From positions 1-8,611 of the forward strand of contig JAAUSP010000314.1 in NCBI GenBank assembly GCA_012032575.1: a DNA stretch of 8,611 nt. Direction: 5' to 3'. Position 1 is the first letter of the stretch. Every line of letters starts with the position of its first letter. A program made the translations under genes and the position numbers. This DNA is from Anaerolineales bacterium. GTDB lineage: Bacteria; Chloroflexota; Anaerolineae; 4572-78; J111. The notes beneath the pieces are model-generated. The model was not told the DNA's origin. It made no database searches and was given only the letters and a program-made list of their open reading frames with translations. Of this stretch, positions 1-6,161 are shown piece by piece.

Positions 1-45
1 GAAGGCAAAAGTGCTTGTTTTATTTTCAAAGAGTTGTGCAGTCAT
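1..45 (-). CDS. Possible N-terminal fragment of a gene running off the left edge
   Basis: The minus strand has an ATG at 45-43 followed by 15 open codons to the window edge, reading MTAQLFENKTSTFAF. A GGGAG Shine-Dalgarno-like motif lies at 60-56, ten bases before the ATG, which is a usable spacing. The evidence stops there: 15 codons without a stop are expected often by chance, and the fragment shows no recognisable domain. The long non-coding stretch downstream of the amidase operon would fit a new minus-strand gene starting here. Function unknown. Confidence 0.35.
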   Translation of the reverse strand, partial: MTAQLFENKTSTFAF

Positions 46-181
46 TTTTGTTATTCTCCCAATTGAGGTTTAACTCAAGCAATATTAGCAGAGCAAACTC
101 CGCCCTCCAGAGCTAACAACAACGCTATAGGTTTTGATAAATGGGTAAATTTATAGGGTTTAACAGTTGAGCCTCAAAACA

Positions 182-288
182 CATCCTGAGTAGGCTGAAG
201 CGAAGCGGAAGCCGTATCGAAGGGTGCGGTTTTGAGCGTTCGCACCCTTCGATACGCCCACTCCCTTCGGTCGGGGCTACTCAGGATG
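182..288. repeat. Large two-part inverted repeat (REP/MITE-like intergenic element)
   Basis: The outer arms, catcctgagtag at 182-193 and its reverse complement at 277-288, are a perfect 12-bp match. The inner arms, cgtatcgaagggtgcg at 213-228 and 241-256, are a perfect 16-bp match around a 12-nt loop. About 19-20 nt of unpaired, non-matching sequence separates inner and outer arms on each side. The result is a cruciform with a large internal bulge. It has no coding capacity. The shape and the 'cttcgatacg...ggctactcagga' wording resemble dispersed palindromic repeats found between genes in many bacterial genomes. Copy number here is unknown. Confidence 0.75.
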
Positions 289-319
289 CAAAATTGTGTA
301 ACACCTATTTTTTGGAAAC

Positions 320-347
320 TGTTCCGGCAGTCAGCCTGACCGGAACA
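320..347 (-). terminator. Hairpin, possible weak terminator of the amidase operon
   Basis: TGTTCCGG at 320-327 pairs perfectly with CCGGAACA at 340-347. A further CAG/CTG inner pairing (328-330 with 336-338) is possible, with one bulged base. It is the first strong hairpin downstream of the minus-strand amidase stop codon at 448. On the minus strand it is followed only by AGTTTCC, so the U-tract is poor. It may instead be a processing or 3'-end stabilising structure. Confidence 0.35.
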
Positions 348-447
348 CTACTACAAAGAAAAGGGGTGAGTCGTTAAGTGTAGCAACCTATAGCCCGCGG
401 CATGGGCAGCCAGCGGCGGGAGTCGAACAGAGAAAGAATCATGGCAA

Positions 448-1101
448 TTAACTCCCTCCCAGGGCCGCGCTCACTTCACGGCGGAGGCGGTTCAAATCGT
501 ATCCGCGCGGGTCGGATTTGCGGCCGGGAGGCAGAGCAATATCGAGATGCCCCATAATATCGTCAACCTTAATTTTGTGACTGTAACATAAATGGGCGCA
601 CAGCGCAACATTAGCCCGGTGCTGTGCTTCGGGATAGGGGTCTTGCCCATCGTTGAGGTTGACCAGTTCAATACCAATGGTGTAATCGTTGCACGAGTTG
701 CGCCCTTTCCAGACGCTCTGACCGGCATGCCAGGCCCGGTCGGTATCGCGCACGTGCTGCACAATTTTGCCGTCTTTGCCAATGGTGTAATGGGCGCTCA
801 CCTGGGAATTGGGGTTATTGAACCAGTCAATCACCCCCTGCAAACGGCTATTCGCCGTGGAGTGGATGACCACCGCCGTAATATCGGTAGGGCTGGCGGC
901 GCTGTAATTGGGCGATCCAACCCACTGGATGGATGGCTGGGCCGGTGCGCCTCCTGATGGCGTCGGAACCGGCGGCGTTGGCATTGGCGGTGTGACCGGC
1001 GTAACCGGTGTTGGCGCAGGCGGCGAAACTACCGGCGCTGAGGGGGTAGTCACTGGTGTTGAGGGGGGGGTGGACGATGAATTGAGCGGCGGGATAACCA
1101 A
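448..1101 (-). CDS. N-acetylmuramoyl-L-alanine amidase domain (C-terminal part of a frameshifted gene)
   Basis: This is an Amidase_2/PGRP-type zinc amidase, a family that cleaves the bond between N-acetylmuramic acid and L-alanine in peptidoglycan. The frame begins with VIPPLNSSS, the normal end of a LysM repeat, followed by a Pro/Thr/Val-rich linker (residues about 11-56). The catalytic domain spans about 57-215. Likely zinc ligands are His80 (VVIHSTAN), His185 (MGHLDI) and Asp197 (KSDPRGYDL). Glu145 in IGIELVN and the SAHYTIGKDG motif at 102-111 also match the family. The frame-opening codon is a TTG inside the LysM sequence with no Shine-Dalgarno, so this is probably not a true start. The real gene most likely starts at 1382 in another frame, giving about 311 aa once one missing base is restored. 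As drawn, this half would not be translated independently. Confidence 0.88.
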   Translation of the reverse strand: MVIPPLNSSSTPPSTPVTTPSAPVVSPPAPTPVTPVTPPMPTPPVPTPSGGAPAQPSIQWVGSPNYSAASPTDITAVVIHSTANSRLQGVIDWFNNPNSQVSAHYTIGKDGKIVQHVRDTDRAWHAGQSVWKGRNSCNDYTIGIELVNLNDGQDPYPEAQHRANVALCAHLCYSHKIKVDDIMGHLDIALPPGRKSDPRGYDLNRLRREVSAALGGS

Positions 1102-1382
1102 ACCTGGCCCACCCAGATATTGCTGGCACTAACCAGATTATTGGCTTGCTGGATGAGCGGGTATTTGTGAGCGTCGCCATACACTTTTTGAGCAATCCGG
1201 CCCAGCGTATCGCCCCGCTGGACGGTATAGCTGGTCGGCGCACCGGCCGCCGCGCCCTGAGCATATTGGCTCAAAAAATCGCCAATCACCCGACCAACGG
1301 CTTTGCCTTCGCGGGTAGCTCGATTGAGAGCGGCTTGAAAGATAGCGTCGTCTACATCTACTTGGACAGTTCGCAGGGGCAT
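1050..1382 (-). CDS. RHH-like + LysM N-terminal part of the amidase gene (frameshifted)
   Basis: Starts with ATG at 1382-1380. AAGGAG lies at 1394-1389 and overlaps the TAA stop of the upstream gene, which suggests translational coupling. Residues 3-41 (RTVQVDVDDAIFQAALNRA...) have the strand-helix-helix pattern of ribbon-helix-helix (CopG-like) DNA-binding or dimerisation domains. Residues about 51-94 are a LysM peptidoglycan-binding repeat: SYTVQRGDTLGRIA, VYGD, NNLVSASNIWVGQV. A LysM normally ends in GQxLxIP. Here the frame goes to GQVWLSRRS and stops after 110 aa, while the adjacent frame supplies LVIPPL. No signal peptide or transmembrane segment is present in this half. The gene is either inactivated, mis-sequenced by one base, or expressed by frameshifting. 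The LysM call is firm. The RHH call rests on pattern only. Confidence 0.8.
   Translation of the reverse strand: MPLRTVQVDVDDAIFQAALNRATREGKAVGRVIGDFLSQYAQGAAAGAPTSYTVQRGDTLGRIAQKVYGDAHKYPLIQQANNLVSASNIWVGQVWLSRRSIHRPPPPQHQ
1098..1104 (-). other. Apparent one-base frameshift between LysM and amidase frames
   Basis: The minus strand reads CAG GTT TGG TTA TCC CGC in the LysM frame (Q V W L S R). A single extra T in the T3 run (A1100-A1102 on the plus strand) would give GTT TTG GTT ATC CCG CCG, that is V L V I P P. This is the canonical end of a LysM repeat and leads straight into the amidase frame. The loss of one base here explains both truncated frames. I cannot tell from the sequence whether this is a sequencing error or a real mutation. 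Confidence 0.8.
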
Positions 1383-1392
1383 GGCTCTCTCC

Positions 1393-2109
1393 TTAAGCTA
1401 TATATAGAATTCGGCCACAAGTGCCGCAATAAATTAACTCGGTTCCGGCGCGAGCGTGTTGGATGCGGCTGCTGGAAGCCGCCACCCCGCAACCCAAACA
1501 AATTCCATCTTTGACCATCGCGACGGCCCGACCCGCCTTTCGGGGCCGCAGGTCTTCATATTCTTCCAGGTCGTCCGGGTCAATTACCTTGACGATGACC
1601 GGGCGATGTTGTCTTAATTCAGCCACCCTGGCCTTTAAAGCGGTTTGCTGCTGGGTCAACTGGGCCTGGTCGGCCTGCCAGCCCGCTTCGACCGTCGCCA
1701 ATTCCGCCTGGGCGCGTTTGAACCGGGCCTCGGCCTCTTCGGCCTCAACCATCGCTTCCAGCAGCCGCTCTTCGCGCTGGCTGTGCCGGCGCTTCAGCGA
1801 GCTGATTTCCCCTTGCAGATTGGTGGCTTCTTTGGCGCTGAGCGCTTTGCCCTGGTACAATAGCTTCTCCTGCTGGGCAATCTTCTCGGTCAGGCTTTTG
1901 ACCTCCAGGGTCAAATCCTGCATGGTTGCCTGGGCCTGCCGCCACAATTTTTCATTAGCCTCAACCTCAGCCTTAGCCTGCTGCAAAGCTTTACTTTCGC
2001 CCAATTGAGCCACGATGCCGGTTAACTGCTGGTTGACTTTATCCAATTCACTATCCAGGGTTGCAATTGATGAAGCTGTTGTATTCGACTCAAGATTGGC
2101 CCTCGGCAA
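1393..2109 (-). CDS. COG1579-like coiled-coil protein with C-terminal zinc ribbon
   Basis: The 238-aa protein has a long helical, Gln/Glu/Ala-rich coiled coil at about residues 18-168, then a linker and a C4 zinc ribbon at the C-terminus. The zinc ligands are Cys204/Cys207 (CLGCG) and Cys228/Cys231 (CGTCG). This is the layout of the CT398/COG1579 family (zf-RING_7, formerly DUF164). Members are predicted nucleic-acid-binding or scaffold proteins without a settled role. No signal peptide or membrane segment is seen, so it is presumably cytoplasmic. The only plausible start in frame is TTG at 2109, because an in-frame TAA lies just upstream (2115-2113). That start has no clear Shine-Dalgarno, but an extended -10 promoter puts the transcript start about 18 nt before it. 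It is followed after 10 bp by the LysM-amidase gene, so the two are probably one operon. Confidence 0.85.
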   Translation of the reverse strand: MPRANLESNTTASSIATLDSELDKVNQQLTGIVAQLGESKALQQAKAEVEANEKLWRQAQATMQDLTLEVKSLTEKIAQQEKLLYQGKALSAKEATNLQGEISSLKRRHSQREERLLEAMVEAEEAEARFKRAQAELATVEAGWQADQAQLTQQQTALKARVAELRQHRPVIVKVIDPDDLEEYEDLRPRKAGRAVAMVKDGICLGCGVAASSSRIQHARAGTELIYCGTCGRILYIA

Positions 2110-2133
2110 AGATTAACGTTAAGAGACATAACT

Positions 2134-2162
2134 ATTATAACACCGGTCGGCAAAGTAGTAAA
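2134..2162 (-). promoter_or_regulatory. Promoter of the zinc-ribbon/amidase operon
   Basis: On the minus strand, TTTACT (2162-2157; four of six matches to TTGACA) is followed after 17 nt by a perfect TATAAT (2139-2134). The -10 is preceded by TGT, so it is also an extended -10. Transcription would begin near 2127, giving a leader of about 18 nt to the TTG start at 2109. Confidence 0.6.
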
Positions 2163-2181
2163 GGTCAAATCTCAATTGTAT

Positions 2182-2197
2182 TGTGAATAATTTCACC
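2182..2197. promoter_or_regulatory. CRP/FNR-family-like binding site
   Basis: TGTGA at 2182-2186, six bases, then TCACC at 2193-2197. This matches TGTGA-N6-TCACA at nine of ten defined positions. Its centre (2189.5) lies about 62 bp upstream of the start predicted for the minus-strand operon. That is the classic class I activator distance for CRP-type regulators. It also lies upstream of pckG, about 230 bp before its candidate start. Whether this organism has a regulator with this specificity is unknown. Confidence 0.4.
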
Positions 2198-2224
2198 AAT
2201 TAGTGACAAATTACCTATCGAATT

Positions 2225-2249
2225 TATGACATGTCACACTATCGTCATA
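2225..2249. promoter_or_regulatory. Overlapping palindromes, possible operator
   Basis: TGACATGTCA at 2227-2236 is a perfect 10-bp palindrome. A second inverted pair, TATGAC at 2225-2230 and GTCATA at 2244-2249, overlaps it. A further TGACA occurs at 2204-2208. The cluster lies in the middle of the divergent spacer, where a regulator of either transcription unit could bind. No regulator can be named. Confidence 0.3.
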
Positions 2250-2387
2250 TTTAGTTTTGGTATATGGTATTAACAACTTGCAGGACACCCCTATCGCTGT
2301 AGATAGTTCCCCTGAAAAATACTGTTAAGTTAAAATTTAGTGTGTTGTTGGGATAGGTATAGATTTTGTCAATACTCCATCCAATAA

Positions 2388-2423
2388 TTGCAGAATCAGC
2401 TAAGTCCGGTTATAAATGTAACC
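2388..2423 (+). promoter_or_regulatory. Candidate pckG promoter with inverted repeat over the -10
   Basis: TTGCAG at 2388-2393 and TATAAA at 2411-2416 are separated by 17 nt. The -10 matches five of six bases and the -35 only three. Transcription would start near 2423, leaving a leader of about 46 nt. GGTTA (2408-2412) and TAACC (2419-2423) form a perfect inverted repeat around the -10, a typical position for a repressor site. The ribosome-binding site of pckG is AAGGAGG at 2459-2465. Confidence 0.4.
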
Positions 2424-2469
2424 CCGGCTTGGTAGCAAAATTAATTGTTTATTTATAGAAGGAGGCAAC

Positions 2470-4329
2470 ATGAATATCCCCGCAGAAGTCAAACACGAAC
2501 GAGTCCGTAATTGGGTAGCAGAGATGGTGGCGCTCTGCAAGCCCGACCAGGTCCACTGGTGTGATGGATCACAGGCCGAGTACGACCGCTTATGTGAAGA
2601 GATGGTCGAAGCCGGCACGTTTATCAAGCTGAATTCTGAAAAACGTCCGGGGTGCTTTTTGGCCCGCTCCGACCCCAGCGATGTCGCCCGCGTTGAAGAT
2701 CGCACCTACATTTGCAGCCATCGCAAAGTGGATGCCGGGCCAACCAACAACTGGATGGACCCGAAGGAGATGAAGGAAACGCTGACCCCCCTGTACGACG
2801 GCTGTATGAAGGGCCGGACTATGTACGTTATCCCCTTCAGCATGGGACCGATTGGCTCGCACATCTCTTATATCGGTATCGAGTTGACCGACTCACCTTA
2901 CGTGGTGGTCAACATGACCATCATGACCCGCGTTAGCAACAAAATCTGGGACGTATTGGGCCAAGACGGCGACTTTGTGCCGGCCTTGCACTCCATCGGC
3001 GCGCCGCTGGAACCGGGCCAAAAAGATGTATCCTGGCCGTGCAACCCGACCACCAAGTATATTGTCCATTTCCCCGAAGAAAGATTAATCTGGTCTTACG
3101 GTAGCGGCTACGGCGGTAACGCGCTGCTGGGTAAAAAGTGTTTCGCTCTGCGCATCGCCGGGGTTATTGCCCGCGATCAAGGCTGGCTGGCCGAGCACAT
3201 GCTTATCCTGGGGGTAGAAGATCCCAAGGGCGAGAAAACCTATGTGGCCGCCGCTTTCCCCAGCGCCTGCGGCAAAACTAACTTTGCTATGCTTGTCCCG
3301 CCGCCGGCTTTCCAGGAAGAAGGCTGGAAAGTTACCACCATCGGCGACGACATTGCCTGGATCAAGCCCGGTCCCGATGGCCGCATTTACGCCATCAACC
3401 CTGAGGCCGGCTATTTTGGGGTCGCTCCCGGCACCAATTTTGAATCTAACCCCAACGCTATGCATTCCTGCGCCAAGAACACCATCTTCACCAACGTGGC
3501 CCTGACCGACGACGGCGATGTGTGGTGGGAAGGCATGACCAAAACCCCGCCGGCCCACCTGATTGACTGGAAAGGCAACGACTGGACGCCCGAAGCCGGC
3601 CACCCCGCGGCCCATCCCAATGCCCGCTTTACCGCCCCGGCCTTTCAAAACCCGGTTATTGACCCGGAATGGGAAAACCCCAACGGTGTGCCCATCGAAG
3701 CCTTTATCTTTGGCGGACGGCGCAGCACAGTGGTACCGCTGGTTTACCAGGCATTTAACTGGAACTATGGCGTCTATCTGGCTGCCACTATGGGGTCCGA
3801 AATGACGGCAGCGGCCTTTGGCCAGGTCGGCAAAGTTCGGCGCGATCCCTTTGCCATGCTGCCCTTTGCCGGTTATCATATGGCCTCTTATTTCAACTAC
3901 TGGCTGCGCTTTGGCCGGCAGCTTTCCCATCCGCCCCGAATTTTCGGCGTCAACTGGTTCCGCAAAGATGAAAACGGCAAGTTTATCTGGCCCGGCTTTG
4001 GCGACAATATGCGGGTACTGAAGTGGATTGTTGATCGGGTCAAAGGGCATGCCCCCAGCAGCGAAAGTCCCATCGGCTGGATGCCGCGCTACGAAGATCT
4101 GGATTGGCGCGGCCTTGATTTCAACAAGGAAAAATTCAACGATTTGATGGCCGTGGACCGCGACCAGTGGGTTGAAGAGGTGATGTCGCACGAAGAGTTG
4201 TTTGCCAAGCTATATGACCGCTTGCCCAAAGAGATGATCTTCATCCGCGAACTGATCCTGTCCAGCCTGTGGCGTTCGCCTGAAAAATGGCAGTTCCAGG
4301 CCGAAGTCGCCGCGGTACCGGGAGAGTAA
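2470..4329 (+). CDS. pckG: Phosphoenolpyruvate carboxykinase (GTP)
   Basis: This cytoplasmic enzyme converts oxaloacetate + GTP to PEP + CO2 + GDP, the entry step of gluconeogenesis, and can also run in the anaplerotic direction. At 619 aa it is full length for the GTP family. Visible landmarks are [15 protein letters not shown] (65-79, substrate arginine), [15 protein letters not shown] (216-230, Mn-binding Lys223), WLAEHM (His243, Mn ligand), the P-loop FPSACGKTN (263-271, reactive Cys267), GDDIAWI (292-298, Asp294 Mn ligand) and the mobile lid around 445-463. Phe497, Phe505 and Phe510 ([12 protein letters not shown]) match the three phenylalanines that hold the guanine ring, which supports GTP rather than ATP use. 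The ATG start is backed by a strong AAGGAGG four bases upstream. The gene is divergent from the zinc-ribbon operon. No defects are seen. Confidence 0.98.
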   Translation: MNIPAEVKHERVRNWVAEMVALCKPDQVHWCDGSQAEYDRLCEEMVEAGTFIKLNSEKRPGCFLARSDPSDVARVEDRTYICSHRKVDAGPTNNWMDPKEMKETLTPLYDGCMKGRTMYVIPFSMGPIGSHISYIGIELTDSPYVVVNMTIMTRVSNKIWDVLGQDGDFVPALHSIGAPLEPGQKDVSWPCNPTTKYIVHFPEERLIWSYGSGYGGNALLGKKCFALRIAGVIARDQGWLAEHMLILGVEDPKGEKTYVAAAFPSACGKTNFAMLVPPPAFQEEGWKVTTIGDDIAWIKPGPDGRIYAINPEAGYFGVAPGTNFESNPNAMHSCAKNTIFTNVALTDDGDVWWEGMTKTPPAHLIDWKGNDWTPEAGHPAAHPNARFTAPAFQNPVIDPEWENPNGVPIEAFIFGGRRSTVVPLVYQAFNWNYGVYLAATMGSEMTAAAFGQVGKVRRDPFAMLPFAGYHMASYFNYWLRFGRQLSHPPRIFGVNWFRKDENGKFIWPGFGDNMRVLKWIVDRVKGHAPSSESPIGWMPRYEDLDWRGLDFNKEKFNDLMAVDRDQWVEEVMSHEELFAKLYDRLPKEMIFIRELILSSLWRSPEKWQFQAEVAAVPGE

Positions 4330-4397
4330 TCACACAAAAAGGGATGGGATGTTTTTCAGCCAGCCCTTCAGCCTTTTAAGTTCGTTTAGCTCGTTAA

Positions 4398-4444
4398 GCT
4401 CGTTCCCAAACAGAGTTTGGGAACGAGCCAAGCAACGAGCCAAG
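4398..4444. repeat. 14-bp perfect hairpin with flanking tandem repeats
   Basis: The arms 4398-4411 and 4415-4428 (GCTCGTTCCCAAAC and its complement) pair perfectly around an AGA loop. To the right, AACGAGCCAAG occurs at 4422-4432 and again at 4434-4444, a 12-bp tandem period. To the left, CTCGTT is repeated at short intervals (4390-4405), so the two flanks extend the hairpin imperfectly. No U-tract follows, so it is not a standard terminator. It resembles dispersed palindromic repeats and may help stabilise the pckG 3' end. Confidence 0.7.
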
Positions 4445-4466
4445 AGAATAGTTTTTCTACCTACGG

Positions 4467-4495
4467 GGGCAGACAAACAAACGTCTGCCCTTTTT
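4467..4495 (+). terminator. Rho-independent terminator downstream of pckG
   Basis: GGGCAGAC (4467-4474) pairs perfectly with GTCTGCCC (4483-4490) around an 8-nt loop and is followed by TTTTT (4491-4495). This is a textbook intrinsic terminator. It ends 17 bases before the ATG of the next gene, so that gene must be read through it or start within a very short leader. Confidence 0.8.
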
Positions 4496-4512
4496 AGTTT
4501 TCGGGAGCAACA

Positions 4513-6156
4513 ATGATTCAATTGTTACTGGACAACCCATTACTGCTGTTGTTTATCGTCACCGCTATCGGCTATCCGTTGGGCCATATAAAAATTAAAG
4601 GCAGTAGCCTGGGCGTGGCCGCCGTTCTTTTTGTTGGCCTGGCGTTCGGCTCCCTGCACCCCGATTTGAAACTGCCGGAAGTCATCTACACCTTTGGTCT
4701 GGTTCTGTTTGTTTACACCATCGGATTGAGCAGCGGCCCGGCCTTTTTTGCTTCGTTCCGGCGCAAAGGCTTGCGAGATAACCTGCTCATTGTAGGTGGA
4801 TTGTGTCTGGCTGCCGGGCTGACCGTCGCCACTTTTTTCACACTCGATCTCAAATCCACGCTGGCGGCGGGTTTATTTACCGGCAGCATGACCAACACAC
4901 CCGCCCTGGCTGCTCTGTTGGAGCAAATCAAAGGCTTTGCTCCGGCCAACCTGGTAGATGAAATAGTCAGCGAGCCGGTCGTAGGCTACTCGATTGCTTA
5001 TCCAATCGGGGTGATTGGGCCGATTATGGCTATTTTTATTCTCCAGCGTCTCTGGCGCATTGATTACACCCGCGAGGCCAAAGCTTCACCGGATTTGGGC
5101 GCAACCAATCAGCAGCTCCAGTCTCGCACAATTCGGATTACCCGGCCCGAAGCCACCCAACTGCCTGTCCACGATCTTATTCAGCAGCAGCAGTGGAATG
5201 TTATTTTTGGCCGAATCAAGCAGGGTGATGGACCTTTGACCCTGGCCAGTGGGAGTACCCGGCTGGCCGCAGGCGATCTGCTTACCATGATTGGCACCCA
5301 GGAGGACCTGGATGAAGTAGCCAACTATCTGGGTGAACTGAGCACCGAGCGGCTGGAATTAGACCGGACTGAATACGATTTCCGGCGGATGTTTGTCTCT
5401 AATCCCCGCGTTATCGGGCATCGTCTACGCGACCTTGACCTGCCGCAGCAGTTCGGGGCCATTGTCACCCGGCTGCGCCGGGGCGATGTTGAATTATTGG
5501 TTAACGGCGATACCGTGCTGGAACCGGGCGACCGGGTTCGGGTGCTGGCTAAACCTGAAGCTATGGCCGCCGTCAGCAAATTTTTTGGCGACTCGTACCG
5601 GGCGCTGAGCGAAATTGATCTGCTCACCTTTAGTCTGGGCGTAACCCTGGGCCTGCTCCTGGGTTCAATTCCAATCCCACTGCCGGGGGGTGTTACTTTT
5701 AAGCTGGGTCTGGCCGGCGGGCCGCTGATTGTGGGGTTGATCCTCGGCAATCAAGGCCGCACCGGTCCCATGGTGTGGGCCATGCCTTACAGCGCCAACC
5801 TGGTGCTGCGCCAGATCGGTTTGATTCTCTTTCTGGCTGCGGTCGGCACCCGCTCCGGCTATGCTTTTGTCAATACCTTTGCCCAGAGCGGGGGGATATA
5901 CATTTTTTTGGCCGGGGCAGCTATTACCTGTGTAACGGCGGTGGCGGTTCTGTGCGTGGGGCATTATCTGCTGAATATTCCGATGGGGCTGCTCACCGGA
6001 CTGCTGTCTGGGATGCAAACTCAGCCGGCGGTGCTGGGTTTTGCCCTGGAACAATCTGAAAATGATCTGCCCAATATCGGTTACGCCACTGTTTACCCGA
6101 TTGCGACCATAGCCAAAATTTTGCTGGCCCAGTTGATCCTGACTATTTTCAGGTGA
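4513..6156 (+). CDS. AspT/YidE-family transporter with two TrkA-C domains
   Basis: This 547-aa inner-membrane protein has the duplicated layout of the aspartate-alanine exchanger (AspT/YidE/YbjL, COG2985) family. The N-terminal hydrophobic half (about 8-180) and the C-terminal half (about 368-547) flank two soluble TrkA-C (RCK_C) domains at about 205-275 and 290-360. The paired family motifs are SMTNTPALA (125-133) and GMQTQPAVLG (500-509), each followed by a conserved LEQ. Family members exchange amino or dicarboxylic acids or are of unknown substrate. TrkA-C domains usually bind small ligands and gate transport. The substrate here cannot be told from sequence. The ATG start has GGGAG five bases upstream (4503-4507). 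It follows pckG on the same strand, across a terminator, and converges on usp with 5 bp between stop codons. Confidence 0.93.
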   Translation: MIQLLLDNPLLLLFIVTAIGYPLGHIKIKGSSLGVAAVLFVGLAFGSLHPDLKLPEVIYTFGLVLFVYTIGLSSGPAFFASFRRKGLRDNLLIVGGLCLAAGLTVATFFTLDLKSTLAAGLFTGSMTNTPALAALLEQIKGFAPANLVDEIVSEPVVGYSIAYPIGVIGPIMAIFILQRLWRIDYTREAKASPDLGATNQQLQSRTIRITRPEATQLPVHDLIQQQQWNVIFGRIKQGDGPLTLASGSTRLAAGDLLTMIGTQEDLDEVANYLGELSTERLELDRTEYDFRRMFVSNPRVIGHRLRDLDLPQQFGAIVTRLRRGDVELLVNGDTVLEPGDRVRVLAKPEAMAAVSKFFGDSYRALSEIDLLTFSLGVTLGLLLGSIPIPLPGGVTFKLGLAGGPLIVGLILGNQGRTGPMVWAMPYSANLVLRQIGLILFLAAVGTRSGYAFVNTFAQSGGIYIFLAGAAITCVTAVAVLCVGHYLLNIPMGLLTGLLSGMQTQPAVLGFALEQSENDLPNIGYATVYPIATIAKILLAQLILTIFR

Positions 6157-6161
6157 CCGGG

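Larger units (their letters stand above)
46..447. other. Non-coding spacer with two hairpins
   Basis: No open reading frame with coding character is visible on either strand. The stretch is AT-rich up to about 180, then contains a large inverted repeat (182-288) and a smaller hairpin (320-347), described separately. From about 390 to 430 it is GC-rich. That part includes a short match to a tRNA T-arm on the minus strand, but no cloverleaf can be built around it. The spacer lies downstream of the minus-strand amidase gene. Confidence 0.7.

Noticed and set aside
400..430. T-arm-like gttcgactccc on the minus strand
   Set aside because: No matching 5' half of the T stem and no acceptor, D or anticodon arms can be folded around it.
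848..1264. 138-codon open frame on the minus strand across the LysM-amidase junction
   Set aside because: It is in the third frame, shows no domain, and both neighbouring frames carry clear homology. It does not bridge the frameshift.
1463..2008. 181-codon open frame on the plus strand
   Set aside because: Antisense shadow of the coiled-coil gene; the Ser/Ala/Leu-rich sequence mirrors its Glu/Gln/Ala codons.
3085..4191. 368-codon open frame on the minus strand
   Set aside because: It lies wholly inside pckG, has no Shine-Dalgarno, and its low-complexity Gly/Ala/His sequence is what an antisense reading of GC-rich coding DNA gives.
4330..4521. 63-codon minus-strand frame between pckG and the transporter
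   Set aside because: It translates the CTCGTT repeats (NELNELNEL) and the terminator, overlaps the transporter start and has no ribosome-binding site.
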